Origin: an uncultured Rhodobiaceae bacterium
GTDB taxonomy: Bacteria > Pseudomonadota > Alphaproteobacteria > Rhizobiales > TMED25
NCBI GenBank assembly: GCA_913045225.1
Contig: CAJWPC010000003.1
Span: 94,705-158,704, forward strand
DNA length: 64,000 nt
Direction: 5' to 3'
Under the pieces are notes generated by a model. The model worked only from the letters and a program-made list of their open reading frames with translations, did no database searches and was not told the DNA's origin. Both the position numbers and the translations under genes were made by a program. Shown here piece by piece: positions 10,150 to 17,438 of the stretch. Position 1 is the first letter of the stretch, and every line of letters starts with the position of its first letter.

Positions 10150-10175
10150 GTGGTCTTATCTTTGGATCACTTTTT
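10150..10175 (+). terminator. Rho-independent terminator
   Basis: GTGGTC (10150-10155) pairs with GATCAC (10165-10170), including one G-U pair, around a 9-nt loop, and is followed at once by TTTTT and further T-rich sequence. It would end plus-strand transcripts from the NTF2-fold gene or from the RNA candidate just upstream. It overlaps the last codon of the convergent bicupin gene. Confidence 0.5.
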
Positions 10176-10992
10176 ATATATTTTTTCCTTCACCATGCAC
10201 ATGTTTTTCAATATGTCTTGATGGTGACTGGCCATTTATATCTACACCCATTGGTGACCAAGTACAAACATTGGTTGTTTTTGTCCAAACTGTTTTATTT
10301 TCGCCTGGTACAAAAAATTCTACAAAATCGCAGCTTTTTTCATTTGTATAAAACCAATGCGGTTCATTCTCAAAATTATATAAAACATCATACTTTTCAA
10401 GTTTTGTCTCTTTTCCATCAAGGACTGCGATGACTTCACCTTCAGTAATTAGCTGGTAGTGCTGTGCGCCAACATGATAGTGCTCAGGACAGGATGTGTT
10501 TTTTGGGTATATTATTAATTCACCTTTCACTGAGTCTGTGCCCGCAAGGAGTTCTGATAATAAATATACCCTCTTTCTGTCATCATGCTCGGATTTTAGA
10601 ATTGGCTCATTCCCCCAATTAATTATGCTAATTTGCGAGTCAAAGGCATCGGAAGCATCACTTTCAAATATTTTATAATTATTTATTTTTGTTATTGCTA
10701 GCTCCGTATCTCTAGATGTACTTAATTGTATCTCCTTTTTACCCTTTATTAATACAATCTGATCCTTATTCAAGTCCCCGTCAGATATCTTTATACCTCC
10801 CGATAATATTTGTATCCAGCTAATGTCACTATCTTTGTTTAGATAATCTAGCTGGGCATTATTTGAAAGTTTATAATAATCAATTGTAATTCTGCTATCA
10901 TCAAGATCATCTTTTCGAAGTAAATTTTTACAGAGGATATCTTGGTCTATCTCAATGTATTCAGCTTCATCAAATTTTTTTACAATTGGCAT
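10174..10992 (-). CDS. Cupin-domain protein (bicupin-like)
   Basis: 272 residues with two cupin-sized halves. The N-terminal half (about 40-115) is degenerate. The C-terminal half (about 150-235) has a readable cupin core: His-x-His in CPEHYHVGAQHYQLITEGEV, then G-E/D-x turns, and a later His in NEPHWFY, giving a three-His metal site; the usual motif-1 Glu is not clear. Such proteins are metal-dependent dioxygenases, isomerases or binding proteins, and the reaction cannot be named. Start: AGGAC lies just before the ATG at 10992. It is convergent with the NTF2-fold gene. Confidence 0.7.
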   Translation of the reverse strand: MPIVKKFDEAEYIEIDQDILCKNLLRKDDLDDSRITIDYYKLSNNAQLDYLNKDSDISWIQILSGGIKISDGDLNKDQIVLIKGKKEIQLSTSRDTELAITKINNYKIFESDASDAFDSQISIINWGNEPILKSEHDDRKRVYLLSELLAGTDSVKGELIIYPKNTSCPEHYHVGAQHYQLITEGEVIAVLDGKETKLEKYDVLYNFENEPHWFYTNEKSCDFVEFFVPGENKTVWTKTTNVCTWSPMGVDINGQSPSRHIEKHVHGEGKNI

Positions 10993-11085
10993 TTTTTTGT
11001 CCTGTTTGCATGTATTTAATTATGAGGATATAATTTTTATTTAGCCTAGTAAACTGTTTTAATATCCCTATATGAATATACGAAT

Positions 11086-11298
11086 ATGATTAACGAACTT
11101 AAATATACATTAGTACTGTTAGCAATTTTTCTGCTATCGGGGTATATCTTTCACAGGATTAAGTCCCGCGAAATTAGGAATTTAGAAGTGCCATATTTTC
11201 TAAGCAGGATTGCAAGTATCCTTGGGTTGGTGATAATAATTTCTTTCGCATTAGGTATTACTATGGCAGTTATTACAATAGTAAAATTATTAGATTGA
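11086..11298 (+). CDS. Small two-helix membrane protein, unknown
   Basis: A 70-residue protein with two hydrophobic segments (about 7-24 and 43-66) joined by a basic loop (HRIKSREIRN), so both ends probably face the same side. No family is recognised. There is no clear ribosome binding site before the ATG at 11086. It lies 9 bp before the pirin gene on the same strand, so cotranslation with pirin is plausible. Confidence 0.5.
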   Translation: MINELKYTLVLLAIFLLSGYIFHRIKSREIRNLEVPYFLSRIASILGLVIIISFALGITMAVITIVKLLD

Positions 11299-11307
11299 AG
11301 GATTGAT

Positions 11308-12210
11308 ATGTCGTTCAGGCCAATTACAACTATCTCAAAACCGAAACCTGTCATTGAAGGGGCGGGAGTCTCTTTAGATAGAGTCTTCGGCTTCACGGAG
11401 CCAGAAAAATTTGACCCATTTTTACTTTTAGACGATTTCAGAAATGATGACCCAGAGTGTTATAAGTCTGGATTTCCATGGCATCCCCATAGAGGTATCG
11501 AGACGATAACGTATGTCTTGGAGGGAACCGTAGAACACAAAGATAGTTTAGGAAATTCAGGATTATTATCGGGTGGTGATGTTCAGTGGATGACAGCTGG
11601 GTCTGGAATAATGCACCAAGAAATGCCTCAGGGTAATAAGAACGGTCAGATGCATGGTTTTCAACTATGGGCAAATCTCCCCTCAGAAAAAAAAATGACA
11701 ACGCCAAGGTATCAAGATATTAATTTATCAAATATACCCGTTATTGAGGATGATGATGGATCAAAAATTAAAGTCATCGTTGGTAATTATAGAGGGATTT
11801 TAGGACCGGTTGATGGCATTGCAGCCGAGCCAGAGTTTTTGGATATATCCATACCTCCACATACCCATAAAGTAATAAAAATAGATACATATAAGAAGAC
11901 TTTTGCATACATTTTTGATGGTAAGGCAGATTTCAAATATGCTTCAGCTCCAGCCGGAATTAAAGTTGAAAAGGAGTTTGAAGGAAGGGAATTAAATATA
12001 CGAGATTTATCGGGTAATAAAACCTTGATATACTTTGATCCCGGAGAGTTTGTCTCTCTTCATACAGGTGAAGAAGGTGTCAGGTTCCTTCTTGTTTCAG
12101 GAAAGCCAATTAGAGAGCCGATTGCATGGCATGGTCCAATCGTTATGAATTCACGAAATGAGCTGATGCAAGCGATGCATGATTTAAATACGGGGCAATT
12201 TATTAAATAA
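11308..12210 (+). CDS. Pirin family protein
   Basis: A 300-residue two-domain bicupin of the pirin family. The iron site of the N-terminal cupin is intact: His59 and His61 in WHPHRGIET, His103 and Glu105 in GIMHQEMP. The GHGIxT-like GIETITYVLEG segment and the GDVQWMTAGSG motif are typical. Bacterial pirins are quercetinase-like dioxygenases or redox regulators of metabolic enzymes, so the role here is open. It is followed 23 bp later by the glutaredoxin-like gene, suggesting a shared redox theme. Confidence 0.93.
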   Translation: MSFRPITTISKPKPVIEGAGVSLDRVFGFTEPEKFDPFLLLDDFRNDDPECYKSGFPWHPHRGIETITYVLEGTVEHKDSLGNSGLLSGGDVQWMTAGSGIMHQEMPQGNKNGQMHGFQLWANLPSEKKMTTPRYQDINLSNIPVIEDDDGSKIKVIVGNYRGILGPVDGIAAEPEFLDISIPPHTHKVIKIDTYKKTFAYIFDGKADFKYASAPAGIKVEKEFEGRELNIRDLSGNKTLIYFDPGEFVSLHTGEEGVRFLLVSGKPIREPIAWHGPIVMNSRNELMQAMHDLNTGQFIK

Positions 12211-12233
12211 TTGAAAGGCAAAAAGGAGAAAAA

Positions 12234-12608
12234 ATGATCAAAAATAAATTATTTGTGAAGGGGGGATGCCCTTTTTCATATAAGTTCATAATTTTTCTGA
12301 ATGAGATAAATAAGCTTGAAGATTTTGATATTAACGTCGCTCATGCCGATGAACCATCATATGAGGAAATTACTATGTATATACTTGAAAAATCAGGTCA
12401 AAAAGCAAGTTTTCCAACCGTTGAAACTGATGATGGCATCTTCCTCGTGGGGTCTGATGAGTTAATTTTACATTATTCTGAGATTTATAAAACAAACAGG
12501 GATAATATAAAAATGCTAAATTATTGGGAAAAAAATATGATGCCGAGAATGCGGAATGTAATAAAGCAATTAAGAGAAGCAAACGAGAGAATTGAAAGCC
12601 TTAGTTAA
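12234..12608 (+). CDS. Glutaredoxin/GST N-terminal-like protein
   Basis: A 124-residue protein with a thioredoxin-fold start: a beta strand LFVKGGCPFSYKF with a CPFS (CxxS, residues 12-15) monothiol active site, and a cis-Pro segment in KASFPTVETDDGIFLVGSDELILHY (about 57-81) as in glutaredoxins and GST N-domains. The C-terminal third is a charged helix (RNVIKQLREANERIESL). A strong AAAAGGAG site precedes the ATG. It is probably a glutathione-linked thiol-disulfide protein; its partner is unknown. It is the first gene of the run leading to the ceramidase, CutA and channel genes. Confidence 0.65.
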   Translation: MIKNKLFVKGGCPFSYKFIIFLNEINKLEDFDINVAHADEPSYEEITMYILEKSGQKASFPTVETDDGIFLVGSDELILHYSEIYKTNRDNIKMLNYWEKNMMPRMRNVIKQLREANERIESLS

Positions 12609-12621
12609 AATAGTGTGAAAT

Positions 12622-13272
12622 GTGAATCTTAATCAGAGTATTGATATATATTGTGAGCGAATATCTCCTGAAATATTCTCTGAACCAATTAACTTTTTTA
12701 CCAATTTTGCTTTTTGGGTTGTCTTCTTTTTATTACTAAAAAAACATAATAAAAAAAATTATGAACATGAAAATTTAAGAATTTATTCCATAATACTCAT
12801 CTTTCTTGTTCTTATGATTGGTGCGGGAAGTTTCCTTTTTCATTTATTTGGCAATGTATGGTCATTACTAGCTGACACAATTCCAATAATGATCTTTATC
12901 ATCCTATACCTATATCTCGCCGTCCGTTTCTATCTTGAGCAAACGAAAGTTATTTCTACTTTTTCAATATTTTCATTTTTATTCTTAAATTATTCTTTGA
13001 GTTATTTTGGTGTCGAGGAGATATCGTCATATCTTATGGCTCTGTTTTCTATGTTAATTATAGCGTGTATTGCTTATAGAAAAAATAAAAGGAATATCTC
13101 ATCTGGACTATTTCTCACATCTTTCATTTTCATGGTGTCTCTAGGATTTAGGCAACTTGATTTATTTACTTGTGCACAATTTTCACATGGCACACATTGG
13201 ATATGGCACATTCTAAACTCGATATTGTTATATACTCTTGTTGTATTATTTATTGAAAGAAAAATTCGATGA
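12622..13272 (+). CDS. Ceramidase-family integral membrane hydrolase
   Basis: A 216-residue protein with about seven hydrophobic segments. It carries the signatures of the alkaline ceramidase/CREST superfamily: an N-terminal DIYCER motif followed by EPINFFTNFAF (about 8-31), GAGSFLFHL with a later LADTIPI (about 67-90), and a C-terminal GTHWIWHILNS (about 190-200). The Ser, the three His and the Asp of these motifs form the zinc catalytic site in the family. The start is GTG at 12622. It overlaps cutA by 4 bp (ATGA). The family is known from sphingolipid cleavage, but this organism need not make ceramide and the true amide substrate is unknown. Confidence 0.8.
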   Translation: MNLNQSIDIYCERISPEIFSEPINFFTNFAFWVVFFLLLKKHNKKNYEHENLRIYSIILIFLVLMIGAGSFLFHLFGNVWSLLADTIPIMIFIILYLYLAVRFYLEQTKVISTFSIFSFLFLNYSLSYFGVEEISSYLMALFSMLIIACIAYRKNKRNISSGLFLTSFIFMVSLGFRQLDLFTCAQFSHGTHWIWHILNSILLYTLVVLFIERKIR

Positions 13273-13604
13273 ATTTTATTATGATTTATACGACATGCAC
13301 CTCAGAAGATGAAGCGATGCATATTACAAAAATTTTATTGGATAAGAATTTGATTGCGTGCGGTAATATTATTCCAAAGATTTTATCCATTTTTAAGTGG
13401 GATAGTAAGATTTCTAGTGAAAGTGAATGTGCGTTACTTTTAAAGACAGTTGAAGAAAATTTTGATGGGATATCTGCTCTCATTAAAGAAAATCATTCAT
13501 ATGAAATGCCATGCATTGTGAGCTTTCCCATCAATAATATTGACAAAGATTTTGGTGAGTGGATAAAGAAAATAACAAAAAAGTTGGTACCAATAAATGA
13601 ATAG
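13269..13604 (+). CDS. cutA: Divalent-cation tolerance protein CutA
   Basis: A 111-residue member of the CutA1 family of small trimeric ferredoxin-like proteins linked to copper and other divalent ion tolerance. Recognisable parts are IMIYTTCTSEDEAMHI, LIACGNIIPKI and ILSIFKWDSKI, followed by ECALLLKT and HSYEMPCIVSFPI. It starts inside the ceramidase-family gene (4-bp overlap) and its end overlaps the ion channel gene by 8 bp, so the three are translationally coupled. Confidence 0.92.
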   Translation: MNFIMIYTTCTSEDEAMHITKILLDKNLIACGNIIPKILSIFKWDSKISSESECALLLKTVEENFDGISALIKENHSYEMPCIVSFPINNIDKDFGEWIKKITKKLVPINE

Positions 13605-14283
13605 AACTTCATTTGAAAAGATAAAAAATAATCGATTTTTTCAAGCATTCGTAATTAGTGCTATAATATTATCAGCTTTTTTAGTTGGTGTTTCAACTTA
13701 TAATATACCTCCGCAAGCAATAGCATTTATTTATATTTTAGATACACTAATCACTATTTTCTTTGTTATTGAAATTTGTATAAGATTCTTTGCTGAGGAT
13801 AAGAAACTGCATTTTTTTAAAAATGGGTGGAATATTTTTGATAGTCTAATTGTTATAATTTCTATTATTCCAATTGGGCCAAACTCATCAATACTCGTGC
13901 TGAGATTATTGAGAATATTCAGAGTTTTAAGATTAATATCTGCTATACCAGAACTAAAAGAACTAATCGAAGCACTATTAAGTTCAATCAAAAGAGTGTT
14001 TTATGTATCCTTGCTCTTGTTCATAATTATCTACGTTTATGCATCATTTGGAAGTATTCTATTTGGACAATCAGATCCACAGAGATGGGGAGATCTGGGA
14101 ATATCGATGATTACCCTTGTCCAAGTTCTGACGCTATCAAGTTGGGAAAATGTGATGCTACCAATGCAGGAGATATACTGGTGGGCATGGGTATACTTCT
14201 ATAGTTTTGTCGCAATAGGATCAATAACAATCCTAAATTTGATTATTGCAGTCTTAGTTGACGTAATAACAAAGCAAAAATAG
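13597..14283 (+). CDS. Voltage-gated-type ion channel, NaChBac-like, altered filter
   Basis: A 228-residue single-repeat (6TM) ion transporter of the bacterial sodium channel family, which would assemble as a tetramer in the inner membrane. S1-S3 carry Glu59 and Asp82 at the expected charge-transfer positions. S4 has four arginines at every third place (103, 106, 109, 112). The pore loop reads TLSSWENV at 179-186 where NaChBac/NavAb channels have TLESW. The high-field-strength Glu is therefore Ser181, and a Glu appears at 184. S6 ends right after the pore (ILNLIIAVLVDV), and the long C-terminal coiled-coil of NaChBac is absent. Selectivity cannot be predicted. Confidence 0.85.
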   Translation: MNRTSFEKIKNNRFFQAFVISAIILSAFLVGVSTYNIPPQAIAFIYILDTLITIFFVIEICIRFFAEDKKLHFFKNGWNIFDSLIVIISIIPIGPNSSILVLRLLRIFRVLRLISAIPELKELIEALLSSIKRVFYVSLLLFIIIYVYASFGSILFGQSDPQRWGDLGISMITLVQVLTLSSWENVMLPMQEIYWWAWVYFYSFVAIGSITILNLIIAVLVDVITKQK

Positions 14284-14318
14284 TTAACATAAAGTTACTA
14301 CTTTTTTATAAAAAAACA

Positions 14319-14347
14319 TTGTTTTTAGCATATTTTTCCAATATTTT
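14319..14347 (+). promoter_or_regulatory. Candidate rhodopsin promoter
   Basis: TTGTTT at 14319-14324 and TATTTT at 14342-14347 are 17 bases apart in the 117-bp spacer before the rhodopsin gene, giving a leader of about 45 nt that ends in a strong AAAAGGGAGAA ribosome binding site. The spacer is AT-rich, so the match is only suggestive. Confidence 0.35.
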
Positions 14348-14400
14348 ATGTGTAAGGAAATAAGGGGTTATATAGTTAATTTTTAAAAGGGAGAACTATT

Positions 14401-15090
14401 ATGACAACAGGAGCACTCAATCCAGCTGATTACGTCGGCGTAAGTTTCTGGATTATATCTGCAGCTATGGTTGCAGCAACATTCTTTTTCTGGGTAGAAA
14501 GAGATCGCGCAGTTGGTAAATGGAAAACATCTCTAACTGTAGCCGCAATGGTTACAGGTATTGCTGCCATCCACTATTTCTACATGCGTGATGTTTGGGT
14601 TAGCACAGGCGAGTCCCCAATCGTATTCCGATATGTAGACTGGCTGTTAACCGTACCACTTCAAATTGTTGAATTCTACTTAATACTAGCAGCTATTGCT
14701 GTGGTTGCAGCGTCACTATTCTGGCGTCTGCTCATCGCATCAGTTGTAATGCTAGTTGCCGGTTATCTCGGTGAAGTAGGTGCAATGAATGTCTGGCTTG
14801 CGTTCATCATCGGAATGGCAGGTTGGATCTACATCATTTACGAAATATTTGCTGGTGAAGCAAGTAAAATTAGTGCAAGTGATGGTACCCCAGCATCTCA
14901 ACGAGCATTTAATGCTCTGAGAATCATAGTAACAGTTGGTTGGGCGATTTACCCACTTGGCTATGTACTTGGATACGCTGGTGCCGGAAGTGCAGATGCG
15001 CTCAACATCATATACAACCTTGCTGATTTTGTTAACAAAATCGCATTTGGTGTTGTTATATGGGTTGCTGCTACATCTGACGCAAAATAA
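14401..15090 (+). CDS. Proteorhodopsin, blue-tuned light-driven proton pump
   Basis: A 229-residue seven-helix retinal protein that would pump protons outward in light. Key residues: His58, proton acceptor Asp80, Thr84, proton donor Glu91 (the D-T-E triad of RYVDWLLTVPLQIVEF), Asp209, and the retinal Schiff-base Lys213 in FVNKIAFG. The spectral-tuning site is Gln88, which in proteorhodopsins gives blue absorption. The N-terminus is short, without the cleavable signal peptide seen in many relatives. Codon use is less AT-rich than in the neighbours, and the ribosome binding site is strong, both fitting high expression. No carotenoid or retinal genes are in the window. Confidence 0.97.
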   Translation: MTTGALNPADYVGVSFWIISAAMVAATFFFWVERDRAVGKWKTSLTVAAMVTGIAAIHYFYMRDVWVSTGESPIVFRYVDWLLTVPLQIVEFYLILAAIAVVAASLFWRLLIASVVMLVAGYLGEVGAMNVWLAFIIGMAGWIYIIYEIFAGEASKISASDGTPASQRAFNALRIIVTVGWAIYPLGYVLGYAGAGSADALNIIYNLADFVNKIAFGVVIWVAATSDAK

Positions 15091-15096
15091 TAACAA

Positions 15097-15125
15097 GTTG
15101 GTGGTTGTCTAGTACAACCACCAAC
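15097..15125 (+). promoter_or_regulatory. Perfect 12-bp hairpin after rhodopsin stop
   Basis: GTTGGTGGTTGT (15097-15108) pairs perfectly with ACAACCACCAAC (15114-15125) around a 5-nt loop, starting 6 nt after the rhodopsin stop codon. No T-run follows, so it is not a standard intrinsic terminator. A role in 3'-end protection or in attenuating read-through into the DUF393 gene is inferred. Confidence 0.55.
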
Positions 15126-15152
15126 ACTTATAACCCCCTAAACTTCCTTCTT

Positions 15153-15512
15153 ATGAAAAAGCCCACCATTCAAGTAATTTATAATCATTCTTGCTCGATC
15201 TGTAGGTTTGAAATTAATCACTATAAAAAACAAAATACAGATACAATTCAGTATCTTGATTTGCATCAAGATTTACCAGAGAAATTGGTCTCAATCGACA
15301 AAGCTAAGTTTATTAGAAAACTTCATGTATGTGAGGGGGATAAGATTTATGTTGGCGTAGATGCATTTAAGTTAATTTGGTCCAAGATTGGTCGGTATAA
15401 ATTTCTTGCAAAATTGCTTGATTATAAAGTTGTATATTTTCTTGCAACGTATTTATATGAAGTGCTGGCTTTTTTTTTATATCTAAAAAACCGGAAACAA
15501 ATTAATGAGTAA
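15153..15512 (+). CDS. DUF393 / DCC-family thiol-disulfide oxidoreductase-like protein
   Basis: A 119-residue protein of the DCC (DUF393) family. The N-terminus has IQVIYNHSCSICRFEI, the place of the family's DxxCxxC motif, here with the Asp replaced by Ser and the CxxC kept (residues 14-17). Then come a YLDLHQD segment and a GVDAFKLIW helix that match the family. A hydrophobic C-terminal segment follows (about 85-112). The ATG at 15153 was chosen because an upstream in-frame TTG lies inside the rhodopsin 3' hairpin and would add an unrelated leader. It overlaps the following DUF2256 gene by 8 bp. Confidence 0.75.
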   Translation: MKKPTIQVIYNHSCSICRFEINHYKKQNTDTIQYLDLHQDLPEKLVSIDKAKFIRKLHVCEGDKIYVGVDAFKLIWSKIGRYKFLAKLLDYKVVYFLATYLYEVLAFFLYLKNRKQINE

Positions 15513-15630
15513 AAATCTGCCTGAAAAAATTTGTGTTAGGTGTAAAAAACCTTTTAGCTGGAGAAAGAAGTGGAAACTAAATTGGAGTGATGTTAAATAT
15601 TGCTCAAAGCGATGTAGGGATAATAAGTAA
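15505..15630 (+). CDS. DUF2256 small zinc-ribbon-like protein
   Basis: A 41-residue gene reading MSKNLPEKICVRCKKPFSW and so on. It has the DUF2256 pattern CxxCxxPFxWRKKW (Cys10, Cys13, WRKKW at 19-23) and a second Cys pair in VKYCSKRC (Cys33, Cys37), so a zinc-binding mini-protein is likely. The family has no established function that I know. It overlaps the DUF393 gene by 8 bp and ends 3 bp before the convergent acyl-CoA synthetase gene. The tight motif conservation makes it a real gene despite its length. Confidence 0.85.
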   Translation: MSKNLPEKICVRCKKPFSWRKKWKLNWSDVKYCSKRCRDNK

Positions 15631-15633
15631 TCT

Positions 15634-17385
15634 TTATATTGTATATAGTGCTCTCAGAGCATCCTCATATTTTTCAAGTACCTTATACCTTTTTATTTTC
15701 ATAGATGGGGTCATCATTTCATTTTCAACTGTAAATTCTTCATCAACAATTATATAATTTTTTACTTTTTCGATTGCTGAAAGTTGATGGTTAACTCGTT
15801 TTAGTGCTTCATCGATAATCTTTTTTGATGGCTGCATCTCATTTACAAAACTTGTATCAATAACAATAATTGCAACTAGGTATTTTTCTCCATCTCCATA
15901 TACCATTGCCTGATTAATTCCGGGCTCCATCACCAGCATGGTCTCTATTTTTGTTGGAGAAATATTATCCCCACCAGAATTAACGATGATGTCTTTCATG
16001 CGATCTGTAATAACTAAGTAGTCGTCCTTATCAAAAACCCCAACATCACCAGTTTTTAGCCATTCTCCTGAAAATGCATTTTTTGTTGCATCCGGGTCTT
16101 TAAAATAGCCATTCATTACATTTTCACCCTTGACAAGAATCTCGCTCTCATCTGATATCTTTACATCAGTATTAGGCAACAACCTACCTACGGTATCGAT
16201 CTTGTTATTTTTTGGGTAATTTACTGATATTACTGGCCCACTCTCTGTTTGCCCATACCCTTGATAGATTGGAATACCTAGAGAGTATAGAGATATCCCA
16301 ACATCGTAATTTAGAGCAGCACCACCCGAGATCAGCCCTACCAATCTGCCCCCAAATCTACTTCCGATCTTTTTTCGAACCAAAAGAGATAAAATTTTGT
16401 TATACATTTTACTCCCGAGTGATAGTTTTTCATACTCATACAATTTCCGCCCTAATGCGATTGTGTCATTAAATAATTTCTGTTTTAATTTACTTTCTTT
16501 GCTCATTTGTAGAGAAATCTTCTGTAAAAGGCTTTCATAAAACCGAGGAACCGCAGACATCAAGTGAGGCCTTACCTCACTAAGATTTTGAAGTAGCTTG
16601 TCTAGACTTTCTGCATAGTAAATCTGGTTACCTGAATATAAATTATAAAACTGTAATGTATGCTCATATGAATGTGACAGTGGGAGCCACGATAAAAAAA
16701 GTACATTCTCAATATCATTTAGCTCCGGTCCGAGTATTTCGAAGGCGCCTTCGCAATTATGAAGAATTGAACCATGACTTAACATCACACCCTTTGGGAA
16801 GCCAGAAGTTCCTGAGGTATATATGATGCATGCGACATCTTTTCTGTTCTTTCTTTTTGCCTGATATGATATTTGATCGATATCATCTTCGGCAGGCTCT
16901 CTCTGAATGTCGTCCCATTTATGTATTGTAATTAAATTGTTTTTTTTTGGTCCAAAATCATCGATAATAATCACATCCCGTTCTATTTTCAGTTTATTTA
17001 AAGCTAACTCAACTTTTGAATATAACAACTTAGAGGACACAATTATAACTTTTGTTTCGGAGTGGTTTATTAAATATTCATAGTCTTGCGATGTAATTGT
17101 TGTGTATGCTGGGACTGATATCCCATCTGCTGCCATTATGGCTAAGTCACTTATTTGCCATTCAGGCCTATTTTCTGAGATAAGCATCACTTTTGAGTCA
17201 CTTTCAATACCTATTTTTTTTAGATAGTTTGCTAATTTTTTAACTCGAAGGTATGTGTCATTCCAACTCAGGAATTGATAATGCTTTTTATTTTTTGACC
17301 AAAGATATGGCTCATCAGCATATTTCTCAGCTTGGTCACAAAAAACAGACAGTAGATTTTGATATTTTTGGATAGAGTCAGACAT
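15634..17385 (-). CDS. Long-chain acyl-CoA synthetase (AMP-forming)
   Basis: A 583-residue member of the ANL adenylate-forming superfamily, activating a fatty acid to its CoA ester via an acyl-AMP. The P-loop motif IIYTSGTSGFPKGVMLSH (about 186-203) is intact. Also seen are GYGQTESGPV (about 380-389), the adenine-binding GEWLKTGDVG with its Asp, and the linker DRMKDIIVNSGGDNIS-type hinge. The C-terminal Lys lies in MTPSMKIKRYKV (about 562-573). The length and wording match the FadD15/long-chain class, not short-chain synthetases. It is a peripheral membrane or cytoplasmic enzyme. It has its own 5' spacer and no operon partner. Confidence 0.93.
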   Translation of the reverse strand: MSDSIQKYQNLLSVFCDQAEKYADEPYLWSKNKKHYQFLSWNDTYLRVKKLANYLKKIGIESDSKVMLISENRPEWQISDLAIMAADGISVPAYTTITSQDYEYLINHSETKVIIVSSKLLYSKVELALNKLKIERDVIIIDDFGPKKNNLITIHKWDDIQREPAEDDIDQISYQAKRKNRKDVACIIYTSGTSGFPKGVMLSHGSILHNCEGAFEILGPELNDIENVLFLSWLPLSHSYEHTLQFYNLYSGNQIYYAESLDKLLQNLSEVRPHLMSAVPRFYESLLQKISLQMSKESKLKQKLFNDTIALGRKLYEYEKLSLGSKMYNKILSLLVRKKIGSRFGGRLVGLISGGAALNYDVGISLYSLGIPIYQGYGQTESGPVISVNYPKNNKIDTVGRLLPNTDVKISDESEILVKGENVMNGYFKDPDATKNAFSGEWLKTGDVGVFDKDDYLVITDRMKDIIVNSGGDNISPTKIETMLVMEPGINQAMVYGDGEKYLVAIIVIDTSFVNEMQPSKKIIDEALKRVNHQLSAIEKVKNYIIVDEEFTVENEMMTPSMKIKRYKVLEKYEDALRALYTI

Positions 17386-17438
17386 AAAGAATTATCTCAT
17401 AATTATGGGTATATTGAAAGGTTAGTCATTTTTGACTC

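Noticed and set aside
10106-10433. Plus-strand frames overlapping the bicupin gene
   Set aside because: They are antisense shadows with many Phe and Leu from reversed codons; the minus-strand cupin has clear motifs and a ribosome binding site.
15105-15152. Longer DUF393 frame starting at TTG 15105
   Set aside because: The extra 16 residues are encoded by the rhodopsin 3' hairpin and do not match the family; the ATG at 15153 gives the natural N-terminus.
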